64,000 bases of DNA from positions 186,001 through 250,000 of the forward strand of contig JAYKXP010000020.1 of the NCBI GenBank assembly GCA_037176845.1, written 5' to 3'. Below the pieces are notes generated by a model, which was not told the DNA's origin, searched no databases, and saw only the letters and a list, made by a program, of their open reading frames with translations. Source of the stretch: Paramarasmius palmivorus (taxonomy: Eukaryota; Basidiomycota; Agaricomycetes; Agaricales; Marasmiaceae). Positions 50,474-61,245 of this stretch are shown here, in pieces; the first letter of the stretch is position 1; the number at the start of each line of letters is the position of its first letter. The translations under genes and the position numbers were made by a program.

Positions 50474-52411
50474 TCATATAAGCTCATCCAAAACGCTCCT
50501 CACAACCTCCTCGATCCGCTCGCTCCCCTTCTCCCAGCGCATCCAACGCAAGCCCAAACTTTCCACAAGTGCCTTGATTTCGCTTACCACCACCGATAGG
50601 AGACAACAACGCCACCACGGGGCATCCACACCAAATCCTCCGCGCAACTCGAACCCAAGGAACATATCAATACTTGAGTTCTCAAGAGCACCTTCATCCT
50701 CTCAGCCCAAGGAGTCTCAGGTGTAATAACCTCTGCTATTCCCGAGCTTCCGTCCTCAGCCGAAGTGGAGACAATCGCAACGCGCTTCCTTCCCTTGAGC
50801 TCGAAATCAAACCACTTCTTACCCTCCTTTTCCTCCAAACCAAAGAAGGTAGCCAAATTGTTACGTGGCGCATCGAACCACATTTCCTCTCCTCCCAAAA
50901 ACACATCGTCTCCGCGCCCAAATCCAACAACAACCCTCTCAAACACCCATCCGGGTTTCCTTTTTCTTTCCTTCTGGATGCTCTTCCACACTTCAGAGTT
51001 GGAGTGTTCGGAGCTCCATTTAGTCTCGTGTAATCCGATCTCGACGTAGTCTTCCCAGTCTTCGCGGTAAAGCATACCGGTGTGGGGATAGGCTGCCTTC
51101 ATTGTGTACATGTGCGTATTTGGGTTTTGAGTCGAGGATATAGGTACGTTGGGATATATGATACGATCTGGGACGGTATTGGACACAGAAAGAGATGACT
51201 GAATCCTTTGTAGACCGAGGAGTGTGGTCTGTGTTGTATCTGAAAATGCAAGACGGAGTTAGCTAGTCGCACAGACGGTAGACTAGAGCATCAGAGACTA
51301 CAAACCTTGTTCATGGTCCATAGCAATCCACGAAGTACCTCTGATTCTGTGCACAATAAAATGATTTTTTAGGAACACCGCCAGAAACAATGCAAAAAAC
51401 CACTTACACTCCGCCGAAATCACCCAAAATTTTCAATGCATCGGTTGTTGAAATGAGTTCCCATCCGGTGATTGCAAGCTCAGGACTCTGCAGCTTTTCA
51501 CGCTCTCGGTCTTGGTCGTCTAGGATGATGTACACTGTGCCGTTGTAGAGAAAAGCGTAGTCGATGATCGCGAAGTCTGTGCATACCCAATCAGCTATAA
51601 AACCGCCAAATACACAGAGAGACACGTACCTCCGACACGACCGACAATCGTACTCCTTGGTCCTTTCCATTCTAATCCGTTTCCCGTCTCTTCCTCGACT
51701 TCGTCGTCCTCGTCGTCCCAGGGAGACTCAGACCACCTCCAAAACCCGTCTTGAACTCTATTCCTTCCCAGTGTCTTCTTGAACTGCTCGAAGTCTTTGA
51801 TACTGCCTTCCCTCTTCTCTTCTCGACTTAGTCTGTCCCAAATCCAACCAAGTGCCTCTCGTTCAGGTACGCCCATCCAAAACCCATTAAACGGCCACAC
51901 CTGATAATCGCCTGCTTTCTTCTCCTGTCCTTCTACCCTGTCGCCCCACCAGTTACCTTCTAGCAATCTTTTGGCAGGATCGACTTCGTCAGCAGAGTAG
52001 AACGCGATAGGTCGCGAAACGCCTTTCGCGGATGAGGAGTTGGCGGTGTGCCATGGGAGCCAGGAGAAGGAACCAAAGATTTTGTGCTCGAGGACGTCTT
52101 GGTGAGATGAATCCGAGCTTAAGACCGTCAGGACCAGTACGAAACTGAGAGGCCCGGGAGGAAGGCAGGAGGTGGTTATGAATGAGTAGATTGTGCCCAG
52201 CGCGTAAGTCAACACTGGCCCCGAGGTAATTCAAAGACGCGTCGAGGTTGTATGAAATTGAGAACGTGGCAAGGGCAAAAATAAGCAGAATGAGCTCGCG
52301 TCGGGTTGGTGGTGAGAGCCAGCCTCTGCTCCCGCCTTTGGCTTCGGTCATGGTGTTGGGGCGAGTGTTGGTGGTGGTGACAGGACGCAAGGAGGAGTCA
52401 CTTGGCGTCAC
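50474..52411 (-). CDS. GT61-like (EOGT/DUF563-type) glycosyltransferase, type II membrane protein
   Basis: Likely Golgi/ER glycosyltransferase. The N-terminus (ATG 52411, or 52351 giving MTEAKGGSRGWL) is followed by one membrane anchor, RELILLIFALATFSISYNL. Luminal parts include YSADEVDPAKRLLEGNWWG, FAIIDYAFLYNGTVYIILDD, TSWIAMDHEQDTTQTTLLG and the DUF563-like end: ERMKVLLRTQVLICSLGSS, AEDLVWMPRGGVVV, IKALVESLGLRWMRWE. The VLI-x(5)-G...LVWMP arrangement resembles the nucleotide-sugar-binding C-terminus of GT61, but identity is moderate and another fungal GT family is possible. The last block is out of frame with GGVVVSY by one base near 50583-50600. The 5' exon joins were not all resolved. 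Confidence 0.6.
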
Positions 52412-52783
52412 ACTCTGAACATAGTTTCAAGTTTGCTAGAGCTCTCTGCTTTTTTGTCCACAGAAAGTACAGAAGATTCAAGCATGGTGAGCGTTAAGAA
52501 CAAAGAGACAAGCAGATCACATTCATGACAACTTGACATGAGAACATTCGCTAATTTCGCTTAAAATGCCCGACATACTTATGTATGCTCAAGGAACCAG
52601 AAAGTGCCAGCTAGTGTCTCAGTTGTAGTAATAGATTCTGTTCTGATTGGAGATTTTTAAGTACGACAACGGAGGTGAAAGAATACCATCTTTCACCGCT
52701 CACAACAGCAGACAAAAATCGAATACAATAAAATAAGGTAGTGATAGGTATTCGCTGAGTGAAGGTACAATACATACACTGAC
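52412..52783. other. Intergenic region
   Basis: Promoter of the GT61-like gene and 3' flank of the RRM gene. Short frames only. Confidence 0.4.
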
Positions 52784-55215
52784 TTAACCATCTGTTTGAA
52801 TAGGAGCTACTGATCCACCTTTGGCAGCGGTCGGGGTGAAGGTATGCCAACGGTCATTGAAGCGCACATCTGCAAAACGCCCGTCAGTTCAATGCAGAGC
52901 GAAACGAGGAACATGAACATACCCAAAGGCCTGCCACCGTACATGTATTGTTGGAACTTAGCGATAGCAGTCTCGGCTTCTGCCACTTGCGCAAATTGAA
53001 CAACACCACAACCCTTGGAACGGGTTCCATCGAAGAGGATCTCAGCAAGTTCAACCTGCCCAGTGGTTTCAAACAGCTCAACCAGATCCTCGTTGGCAGT
53101 AGACCATGGCAACTGGCATCGGACATCGGACATCAATCAACAAAACACGAGAGGAGCAAAGCTGAGCTTACATTGCGAACCATAATCTGTTGACTAGGGT
53201 CAGGATCACCACCATATCCACCTTGGTAACCACCCATGCCGCCCCCATAGCCTCCACCATACCCACCTCCAGCTTGGTCAGGTCCTGAGTAATCTGCGTA
53301 GAGGTCTCTGTTGGAGAAGTCTCTTCCAGGAGCGCCGCCGCCGCTACCACCACCACCACCACCGAATCCTCCCCGGAAGCCACCTCTGAAACCGCCTCTG
53401 AAACCACCTCTGAAACCACCGCGTGGAGCACCCCGGAAGCCACCCCGGAAGCCTGTACCTGGGCCGGAAAGGCCAGCATAGCGGTCCTAGAGGTTCGTAA
53501 GTAATCGAGCTCTATCAAACCACGTAATGCAACACACCTCTCTCACTTCCAAGTTCCGCCCGTACCAATCAAATCCGTGGTACATACCTTCATCGGATTT
53601 AGCATCATCTTGAGTTGAGAGACATAAGCACATACTGATAGCTTGTTGGGCATCTTTAGCCGTCTCAAACACGACGGTCCCAGATCCCTTCGGCCTGCCA
53701 TCGATACCAATGTTGATGTCAGCGCGTACAATGTTACCAGCAGTTCGGAAAAGATCTTTCAGATCTTGCCATCCCGCTTGGTAAGGAAGCTGTACACAAG
53801 GAAATCAGCTACATGCCAAAGGTCAGTGTAGAGAGCATTTACGTTTCCAACATAGAGTTGGTTACCAGGATTGTTGTTGTGTCCCCCAAGGAAGTTGTGG
53901 GATGGTGGCCGAGGAGGAGGCTGAGCATTGAAGCCCTGGCCTGCCATGGCCATTCCCATCTTTCCAGGAACAGGCGTCGCACCGAAGCGCGATTCATTTT
54001 CACGGTCCTGTAATCACATCAGTTGCCTTGCCGGTTGATGAACGTTAGCAGCACACACTTCTCGAATGTAAACGGGACGCCCCAAAAGGGTCATTTCGGA
54101 CAATTCCCTAATAGCACGTTGTGCATCTTCCTGCGAAGCGAACTCGACAATTCTGAAGAAAAGGGAATCAATATGGAATATTGTGTAGAATTCATATGGA
54201 CTTACCCGCAACCTTTGGAGACACCAGTTGGAGTAATGAGAACCTCGGCGAACAGTACTTCTCCAGCTGCCAACCCCAAAAAAGAACCCAATTAATATCC
54301 TCTCGACATCTCAAAACCATTCCAAGAAACTAAAAAAATTCTCCACCTCATCCTCCGCAACTTCGCTCAGAAACAGAAACAGCTAGCCGCCCCAAGGACA
54401 CTCCAGAAATCGGCAGTCCTACTAGACGGCAAAGAAACTCTAAGTCTCCTCGATAGCACAACACTCGTTCGACAGCTTTAGCCTCGACCCCCTCCACCAA
54501 AAGCGCACTCAAAGATCGAAAAAACTTGAAGATCCCCAACCCACCTCCCCTCATAAATTCCATAAGGTCCCGGTACCTGACATCGTAGCTCAGGTTTCCT
54601 ACGTAGACACGATTTTCTCTCTTGCTGATTTTGGCGAATTCGACCGCTTCTTCGTGGTCTGCGTTTATCGGACCTCCAAGAGACCGCGAAAATGGCTCTG
54701 AGGCTTTACGGTCGCGGCTTCTGGAGCGGCTCCGTGGCGAACGTGTCCTCGAACGTGATCGAGACCTCGAGCGTCTGGATCTACGCCGCGGGGAAGCTGA
54801 ACGTCTCCGAGAACGCGACCGCGAACGGGAACGCTTTCGGCGCTGGGGTGCAAAATGCTTAGTAGTTTGCTAATTAACAAATGGAAGAACATACATCGCC
54901 ATTTCTTCTCTCTTCGGGTTCCCAGTGATCACCTCCGCCTCGTCGAGAGCGACCTAATTGGGTGTGAATGTTAGGGGTTAGAGAGCGAAATGGCACTGAA
55001 AACTCACCGCTTTCTCTTCTGTCCCGGTCTCGTTCTTTGTCACGGTCCCTGCGGTCCCTGTCCCGCTCTCTGTCGCGATCTCTGTCATAATCGCGGTCTC
55101 TGTCTTTTTCTCTGTCACGATCCCTTTCCCTGTCTCTGTCACGGTCTCTTTCACGGTCTCTATCCCTGCCGCTGGATACGTCCATGTCCTCCTTGATTTT
55201 CATGTCGACGTCCAT
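52784..55215 (-). CDS. GBP2: SR-type RNA-binding protein with three RRMs (Gbp2/Hrb1-like)
   Basis: Nuclear shuttling mRNP protein; Gbp2/Hrb1 act in mRNA export quality control. The start [20 protein letters not shown] is followed by an Arg/Asp/Glu repeat region and an RS-like segment. RRM1 has [20 protein letters not shown] and [20 protein letters not shown]2 has [20 protein letters not shown] and [18 protein letters not shown] Gly/Arg-rich (GGFRGG) linker leads to RRM3, with [20 protein letters not shown] and [17 protein letters not shown]. The RNP2 and RNP1 positions are all plausible. An intron of about 278 nt (54267-54544) interrupts RRM1, five times longer than its neighbours. Three RRMs plus RS/RGG regions match Gbp2/Hrb1 better than Npl3, which has two. 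Confidence 0.87.
53371..53455 (-). repeat. Coding tandem repeat, GGFRGG units
   Basis: Imperfect 12-nt units (for example CCTCTGAAACCA on the plus strand) encode Gly-Gly-Phe-Arg in the RGG linker between RRM2 and RRM3. Confidence 0.7.
55030..55172 (-). repeat. Coding low-complexity repeat, Arg-Asp/Arg-Glu
   Basis: About 140 bp of degenerate CGGTCTCTGTC-like units encode alternating RDRDRERD near the N-terminus of the RRM protein. Confidence 0.75.
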
Positions 55216-56011
55216 GGTGGTTTTTGGGTTCGTAAGCAGAGAAGAGGAAGAAGTTGAGTCAAGGTCTGAAACGATTTTTCCGTCACGTCACCGGGGCCGG
55301 ACTTGGATTTCATTCTCCGCTTTTGGCAGAAATTCAAACTCCGATCCACCACCACAACTCGGAGTATCTTATAAGTACCGCTCACAAACTGCTCAATTCA
55401 GGACCTTCCTTTAATCTCCTCATCTCGATGGCTCTTTATCTTTCGAAATTTTGGGATACTCTTTCAAGGTACAGTATCTCTTCTCAGATCCCTTCCGAAT
55501 GGAAAATAACACAGGGCATGTTTACTTTGGCTGGTGGACCACATGAAATCAAGTCATGCGTTCGCAGATTTATTGTACGGTGGCCTACAATGGCCTTATC
55601 GATTCCGTCTCAGCGCAGGAACCCACGGGGCCAATGAACATGCAATATTCCATACAACATTCTTGAAACACAAATTCCATACGAGAAACCAAGGCCAGGT
55701 GATCGTCCGCTTTACCGAGGATTGCCCAGTAATCCGCAAGCTCACTATCCTGGTGTCGCAAGCCACGAACTCTGCGCTCAGACGGACTGTTCATTGGTTA
55801 TCGATCACGAGTCTGCGCTCACTTTACTGCTTCAACGCACCAGACGACGTTATGGTACATACTCGACTAACGGCCCCAGAATATGGCACTGTATTGCATC
55901 ATAATCATTCTTCCGCGAACGTCTCGCACTGTAGGAACTGGAACGGCCCGCGGACGTGGCCACGCCGTATAAATGTCCCGTAAATTTGTTCCTATAGGCA
56001 AAGACACCCCC
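55216..56011. other. Region with competing open frames, no resolved gene
   Basis: The plus strand has a 149-codon frame at 55534-55983. A second frame over 55630-55905 looks more protein-like (PYEKPRPGDRPLYRGLPSNP, then CSLVIDHESALTLLLQRTRR). A third frame upstream reads TVAYNGLIDSVSAQEPTGPM. The second and third could be one gene broken by a one-base shift near 55640. No domain is recognised and no start is clear. Confidence 0.3.
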
Positions 56012-57276
56012 ATGGCACGAAATTCTCTGTTCTTGTTCTTTGTCGGGCTGCTTTCCCTGGCACAATACTCTGTTGCTCTCGTCTTGAATACAACATCAGC
56101 AGAGTTGTCTCTGGAGGAGTTCAAACGTGCTGTATCAGCTCCATATGTCTTCACTGCGTTCACATCCGTCTCCGAATCCAACCTCTACGTGTATACCTCT
56201 CAAGATGGGACGAATTTCAATCTCTTTGAAGGGACCAACGTACACCCCACCCTCGGGTCTAATCAGGGATCCTAGCGTCATTCTGCATACCGAGTAAGTA
56301 TCTTTACATCACCCAAATTCAGGTATCGTAGCTGACCTACCTGATCTGTAGTGGGAAATACTACATTGCGTGTTAGTGAATGCTCATACTCGCAAATATC
56401 GGCTGCGAATCTAACTGTGCGACCTTTCTAGACACAACAAATTGGACGGGCACCAACTTTGCCATTGCAGTAAGTTGCCAAAAGCACTTAAATTCTTCAA
56501 ATTTGTTCACGCCAAAAATCCTTCAAGAGCAGCACCGACCTAGTTACATGGACACTAGTCGCGACCATCTCTACCGCTTCTTCGGTCATTACACCAATCA
56601 ACACCTGGGCTCCTGTACGTCCTTGCACTCATCCTCGTGTCTCAAAATCACTACTTACTTATTCCACACAGGAATTCTTCAAGGATCCCAAAACTGGCAG
56701 AATCAATATCATTGTATCTCTCTCAACAGGAAGCTACGGCCCATTCCTACCTTACGTGTTTACCGCAACAGACAGCACTCTGAAATCATGGAGTGGGCCT
56801 GTGGTCATGTCAGGAATCTCCAACTCTGGATTGGGTTACATCGACACCTTCCCTGTTTACTACAAGTATGTGTTTCAGTTTATTCCGTTAATGGGAGTCT
56901 GACATTCCTCGCCTTAGTAACCAATACCATATTTTCACCAAGGCGGAAACTAACGGGAAGAAACACGTCGAGCACGCTGTTGCTTCTTCTCTCACTGGCC
57001 CATACAACTTTGTGCAAACCGGTGATTTCGCTGGATGGGGTCAAGCCGAGGGTCCTTGTATCACCGTACTTCCAAACGGAAAGTTCCGCCTTGTACGTTG
57101 TTTCGCGTTATCCTCTGGTTTTAAGCTGACGTTCTTTCCTCAGATACGCAGATGGCTATAGCAGCGGCAAATACATCTACTCTGACTCCTCAGATCTCTA
57201 CACCTGGTCAGCCTACCAAACCATTCCCAACGGGTTGAGCGGGTTCGTCAGACATGGTACTGTGTTGAAACAGTAG
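56012..57276 (+). CDS. Secreted GH43-family glycosidase (one frameshift in exon 1)
   Basis: Five-bladed-propeller enzyme of the arabinanase/xylosidase family, acting on plant arabinan or arabinoxylan outside the cell. Signal peptide MARNSLFLFFVGLLSLAQYS, then YVFTAFTSVSESNLYVYTS. The catalytic base region should read GLIRDPSVILHTDGKYYIAY (Asp in RDP). Downstream: TNWTGTNFAIA, SSTDLVTWTLVATIS, NTWAPEFFKDPKTGRINIIV, the pKa-modulating Asp in LGYIDTFPVYY, the general acid Glu in GQAEGPCI, and GFVRHGTVL at the end. Between FEGTN and YTPPSG the frame shifts by one base near 56240; unshifted, it stops at 56273. All later introns splice in phase. An upstream ATG at 55973 would precede the signal peptide and is less likely. 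Confidence 0.84.
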
Positions 57277-57602
57277 AGTGAACGACAGAGATATTCGACT
57301 TTTTCTCATAAGTACTTTTACTCCAGAATTGTTGATGATGTATATACGTGAAAGCTACAAATTGAATGGATGCGATGTGATGATCATGAAGTAACGTGCA
57401 GAACTTGAAGAGATACTGTATTGGAGGAGCAGCCTGAGGAACGAGGGAAAAACGACGACGAGAATAAGATAACAACTCGAGGTCCGAATAATGCAGAGTG
57501 GAAGGGAGAGGAAGGTGAACGACCTAACGTCGTGTACCGCCAGACATGGATAGATATAGACAGAACATAAAATTATCATGAAAGAAGGAACGGGGTCGAG
57601 AA
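57277..57602. other. Convergent intergenic region
   Basis: AT-rich 3' flanks of the GH43 and Polo kinase genes; nothing else seen. Confidence 0.4.
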
Positions 57603-60520
57603 CTATCGCAGCGAAGCCTTGGAAGTCCTCGAGCTAAGACGTAACGCGGGGTCAAAACCTGTCGAGGTTTTCGCGGCAACTGTCGCCTCTGGCTGAGCAC
57701 CCTGCTCCCCTGTTCCATCTTGACTCGCTGTCTTGATGCTGACCAACACCTCTTTGCAATACTTGAGCTTATCCACAAGCTTCTGATTGAACTTGACCGT
57801 ATCTGCATCATACCCATGTCCACCATCAGGATGTGCAGCAATCTTCAGTGCTGTCTTCATGATATCATGAAGAGTCCATCGTGTCAGGTTATAGTTCTTG
57901 TCAATGTGGACGATGGATAGCCCGTGCGCGATTAGGATGACTTTGGAATGATCGTAGAAGTTGAACTAGTTCCATCGTGTCAGGTTTGTAGATGAACAAA
58001 ACAAGCATGTGAAGTCTTACCTGTAGGACATCGTGGCTCATCTTGAAGACAATAACGTGCTTCATCCGGAGGTACTTTTGCACCCAACACATCCCCTTCG
58101 TTCTTTCGGTATCCTCATAGGTGTATTCGTATTGGCCATAAAGCCGATCCATGATATATCGCTCGAAATGCTTGAGAAGATAGACTTTGCTCTTGAGTTC
58201 ATCGGGGTATTCGTCAACCGTGTGAGATTTGCGGACGTAGATCGAGCCGCTTCTACGTGAGGAAATATAATCGAAGTGTCTGAAAGTAGTCATGTCAGCT
58301 TGCATTTGGGTCCTTCAAATCGAAATGAGACACTTACTGCTTGTCCGCACTCAGAACCAAGCTCGTGCTATCGTTGAAGTGAACTCCAACGCTCCCGATC
58401 TGTCAGAGCATATCCCATGCCATATTTGTTACAATAGTCAACCCAGGAAACGATGAAAACCCTATCGTCACCCGACAAATGCGAAGGATCCTCCCTAGGA
58501 TCCTTGAACAACCGCCCAGCAGACTTTGCATCGAATGCAGTAGAAAGAACATGTGCAGCCGCGTCGAAGCCGTTGAGCTTCAACTTAGGTTCTGTCACGG
58601 GGGCGGGTGCTTGGAGGCAACGTGAGAAAGAGTCGACAATAGAAAAGAACAGCTACTCACCAGACCCAGGTACACGATTCTCCTTGAGCGATGTCTTCTT
58701 AATCTCCCTCTTTGGTGCAATAGGAAGTGCTGTCCGGCCAAGATCCTCATCTTCCTCTTCTGTGAGACGTTCCTCTTCTCTGACTGGAGCCATCTGAGCA
58801 ACGATTCTAGCCTTTTGCGCCTCGAGCTCCTTCCTCTTCACAAGCTGCTCCTTCTCCCATCTGTCGTCTCTTGGATCTTGTTCAATGAGAGGATCCAAGC
58901 CTCCCCGTGCTGCACTAGCAGAGCGAGCATGCTTGGCAGCACCCTTCCCAAGGGGAGACGGAACATTCGGAGCGGTAGAAGCAGCTTGGAGCTTCCTGAA
59001 CAACGGTGATTCCTTGACTCCACCTCCATTTCCGCTGGGAGCATTGCTCATGAGTAAAGGTCTCTTCGCAGAGTTGAGCAACGCAGAAATAGGTGATCCT
59101 GGTTGTACAGCTTTCTGGAACTCTTTTTCCTGTTGAGCGATGCTAGAGCTGACGGTTCGAGAAGGTACATCGCTAGGATCCGAAGAGGATGGTACCTCAC
59201 TAGCCTGTCTTGGGAGAGCAATGCTAGTCACCTGGTCTTCATCCAACAACACGGCCCTTCGGACGCGTTTGAAGTTGAGCTCACTGGGCGCGTGTGATGT
59301 GGCGGAAATCTGGAGCTGTGTCGTGGGCAGAGACGGGTATAAAGGGCGGGAAAGTCCCACGAGTGAAGAAGTCATCGTCAACGATTTGATAGAGGCTCGG
59401 TCGGTTTTCAGGTTGAGGAGTTAATATGGATTGGATGAGGGCCTTGGCGTAAGTGGAAATGTTGCGTTCAGCAGGGAATTCGTAATCGTTGTCTCTAATG
59501 CGGCTATAGACGAAGACCAGTTAGATGACGCGCTGTACGCCACATTGAACACTCACGTATATATCGCTTTAACGTCCTTCGTTTGGAAAGGAGGTCGTCC
59601 GATGATAAGGGTATAGATGATGACACCTATTGACCAAGTATCGACTTCAAAACTGTGGCCATTGGCGGTGTCGAATAAAACTTCCGGGGCAATGTAATTG
59701 GGTGTACCGCAGATGGTTTTCTTGCGTTCGCCAGGGTTTTCGATCAACGCAGCAAGTCCAAAGTCGCCGACTTTGACGTTCATGTTCCCATCGAGGAACA
59801 AGTTGCCCAACTTGAGGTCACGATGAATGACCTGATGATTGTGCATATACTGACATGCACCAATCAGCTGGACGGAGAAGAACCGAGCTTCGGGTTCGGT
59901 GAATCTGCGTCGGCGTCTCAACATGTCCATAAGCGAGCCGCTAGTACACAATTCCAAGGTCATGTAGACATTGTCTTCATCTTCAAAACATTCCTGGAAT
60001 TCGACGATGTTAGGGTGTTCGAGGGACTTGTGAATCTTGATTTCGGCGTATAGCTATCCAAAAGATGTTGGCTGAGAAGACTACGAACTAGTGAATGGTA
60101 CATGCCTTGGTTTTCGCTTTCTTCGTCTTGAGGGAGGTCTTGGTGACGACCTTGCATGCAACCCTATGATTGCGAGCATCTTTGACTTCGTAGACTCTGG
60201 CAAAACCACCCTGGGTACTATCTCAGCATAAATTCAAGAGTTATCGAAATGAACCATACCTCGCCCAGAAATCCTACTCGCTGGAAGCTTAGGTGACCGC
60301 TCTTGTCCCTGATGACTTGAGGAGGGGAAGGGGGTGTCGTCTTTGTATTCTGCCGAGGTAGAGGGGGCGAGCTGGGTTGCTTCTGTTTATCTTGCTGTTT
60401 CTTGGGTGTGGTGGCCGGAGGAGGTTGCTGATTTTGGTTCTGACTGACTGCATTTGTGAGAGGAAAACGCCTTTGAACTGAAGGTTTGTAGGACTGAACG
60501 GGGTAGATTTGTGCGGACAT
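57603..60520 (-). CDS. plo1: Polo-like protein kinase (Plk1/Cdc5/Plo1)
   Basis: Mitotic Ser/Thr kinase acting at spindle poles, kinetochores and the division site. The N-terminus is Pro/Gln-rich. The kinase domain shows the Polo-type glycine loop [19 protein letters not shown] (ATP Lys), [11 protein letters not shown] (catalytic loop), KVGDFGLAA and T-loop [16 protein letters not shown] Ser/Pro-rich linker contains [11 protein letters not shown]. Polo box 1 is [20 protein letters not shown] with HFNDST. Polo box 2 is [20 protein letters not shown] then [11 protein letters not shown], which keeps the His and Lys that contact phosphopeptide in human Plk1. Introns are short and in phase; one after GE (60 nt) restores GEGGFARV. 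Complete and well conserved. It ends [10 protein letters not shown]. Confidence 0.95.
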
Positions 60521-61093
60521 GGTCGGAGTCAGAGCCTAGCGCCCTGAGAAGGAAGGTGATGGTTGAGGAACAAGACGAAAACAGTCGTCACTGCCAGTTG
60601 TCGCGCGCAAGCCTCGTGTTTGCGTGAGAATAATGGTTCCAACTTTGTCACATGTTCGCGCGATATATCCCGAAAAAGGAAGGCGCCATCGCCTTGTCCA
60701 CAACGTCCCATGGTGAGCACTCTCGAGTTCTATGGCTAGGTGATTAGACTTGCATACCTGTCTCTCTAGGAATGAAAGAAATTTATGATTGCCTTCCCAA
60801 ATAAATGCAACATAGCAACATTTACCAGCGAGCGCTTGTTCTCGTCATCCTTGTTCTTGAAAAGAACAACACTAGATAGGCAACAAAATGTCTTTTCTAA
60901 ACTCCTCGCCACCGTCGTCACGAACGATTATATATATAAGGACTTTTAGATACCCAAGCGATCATAGACCCACTACTAGGCAGGCCAGCAAGGTGAGCGT
61001 TTCTCAGCGTGCTAGTATAGATTCCTTGTAATGAGCTTGCTTCATAGCGATTACTTAGGTTCATCTAGACCACCCTACAGAAAGCCCAGCATC
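60521..61093. promoter_or_regulatory. Divergent promoter region, Polo kinase and unknown gene
   Basis: About 570 bp between starts. A strong TATA element, TATATATAAG, at 60931-60940 faces the plus-strand gene. A GTGAGC...TTAG pair at 60992-61059 suggests a 5'-leader intron. Confidence 0.45.
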
Positions 61094-61245
61094 ATGGTCA
61101 AAGAGGTGAGCTACATGAAGAACCATGCTCGGCATTGCTAAAGTAGCTTTTTACTCGCACAGTACCTTGTCAGTTCGTACCGCGATGAGGAGAACAGTCG
61201 AAGAATTGGACCCGGAGAAAGCACCAAGCAACGCTCCACAGCCAA

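Noticed and set aside
55437..55480. Short MALYLSKFWDTL start resembling small GTPase N-termini
   Set aside because: No GTP-binding motifs (GxxxxGK, NKxD) follow on any frame.
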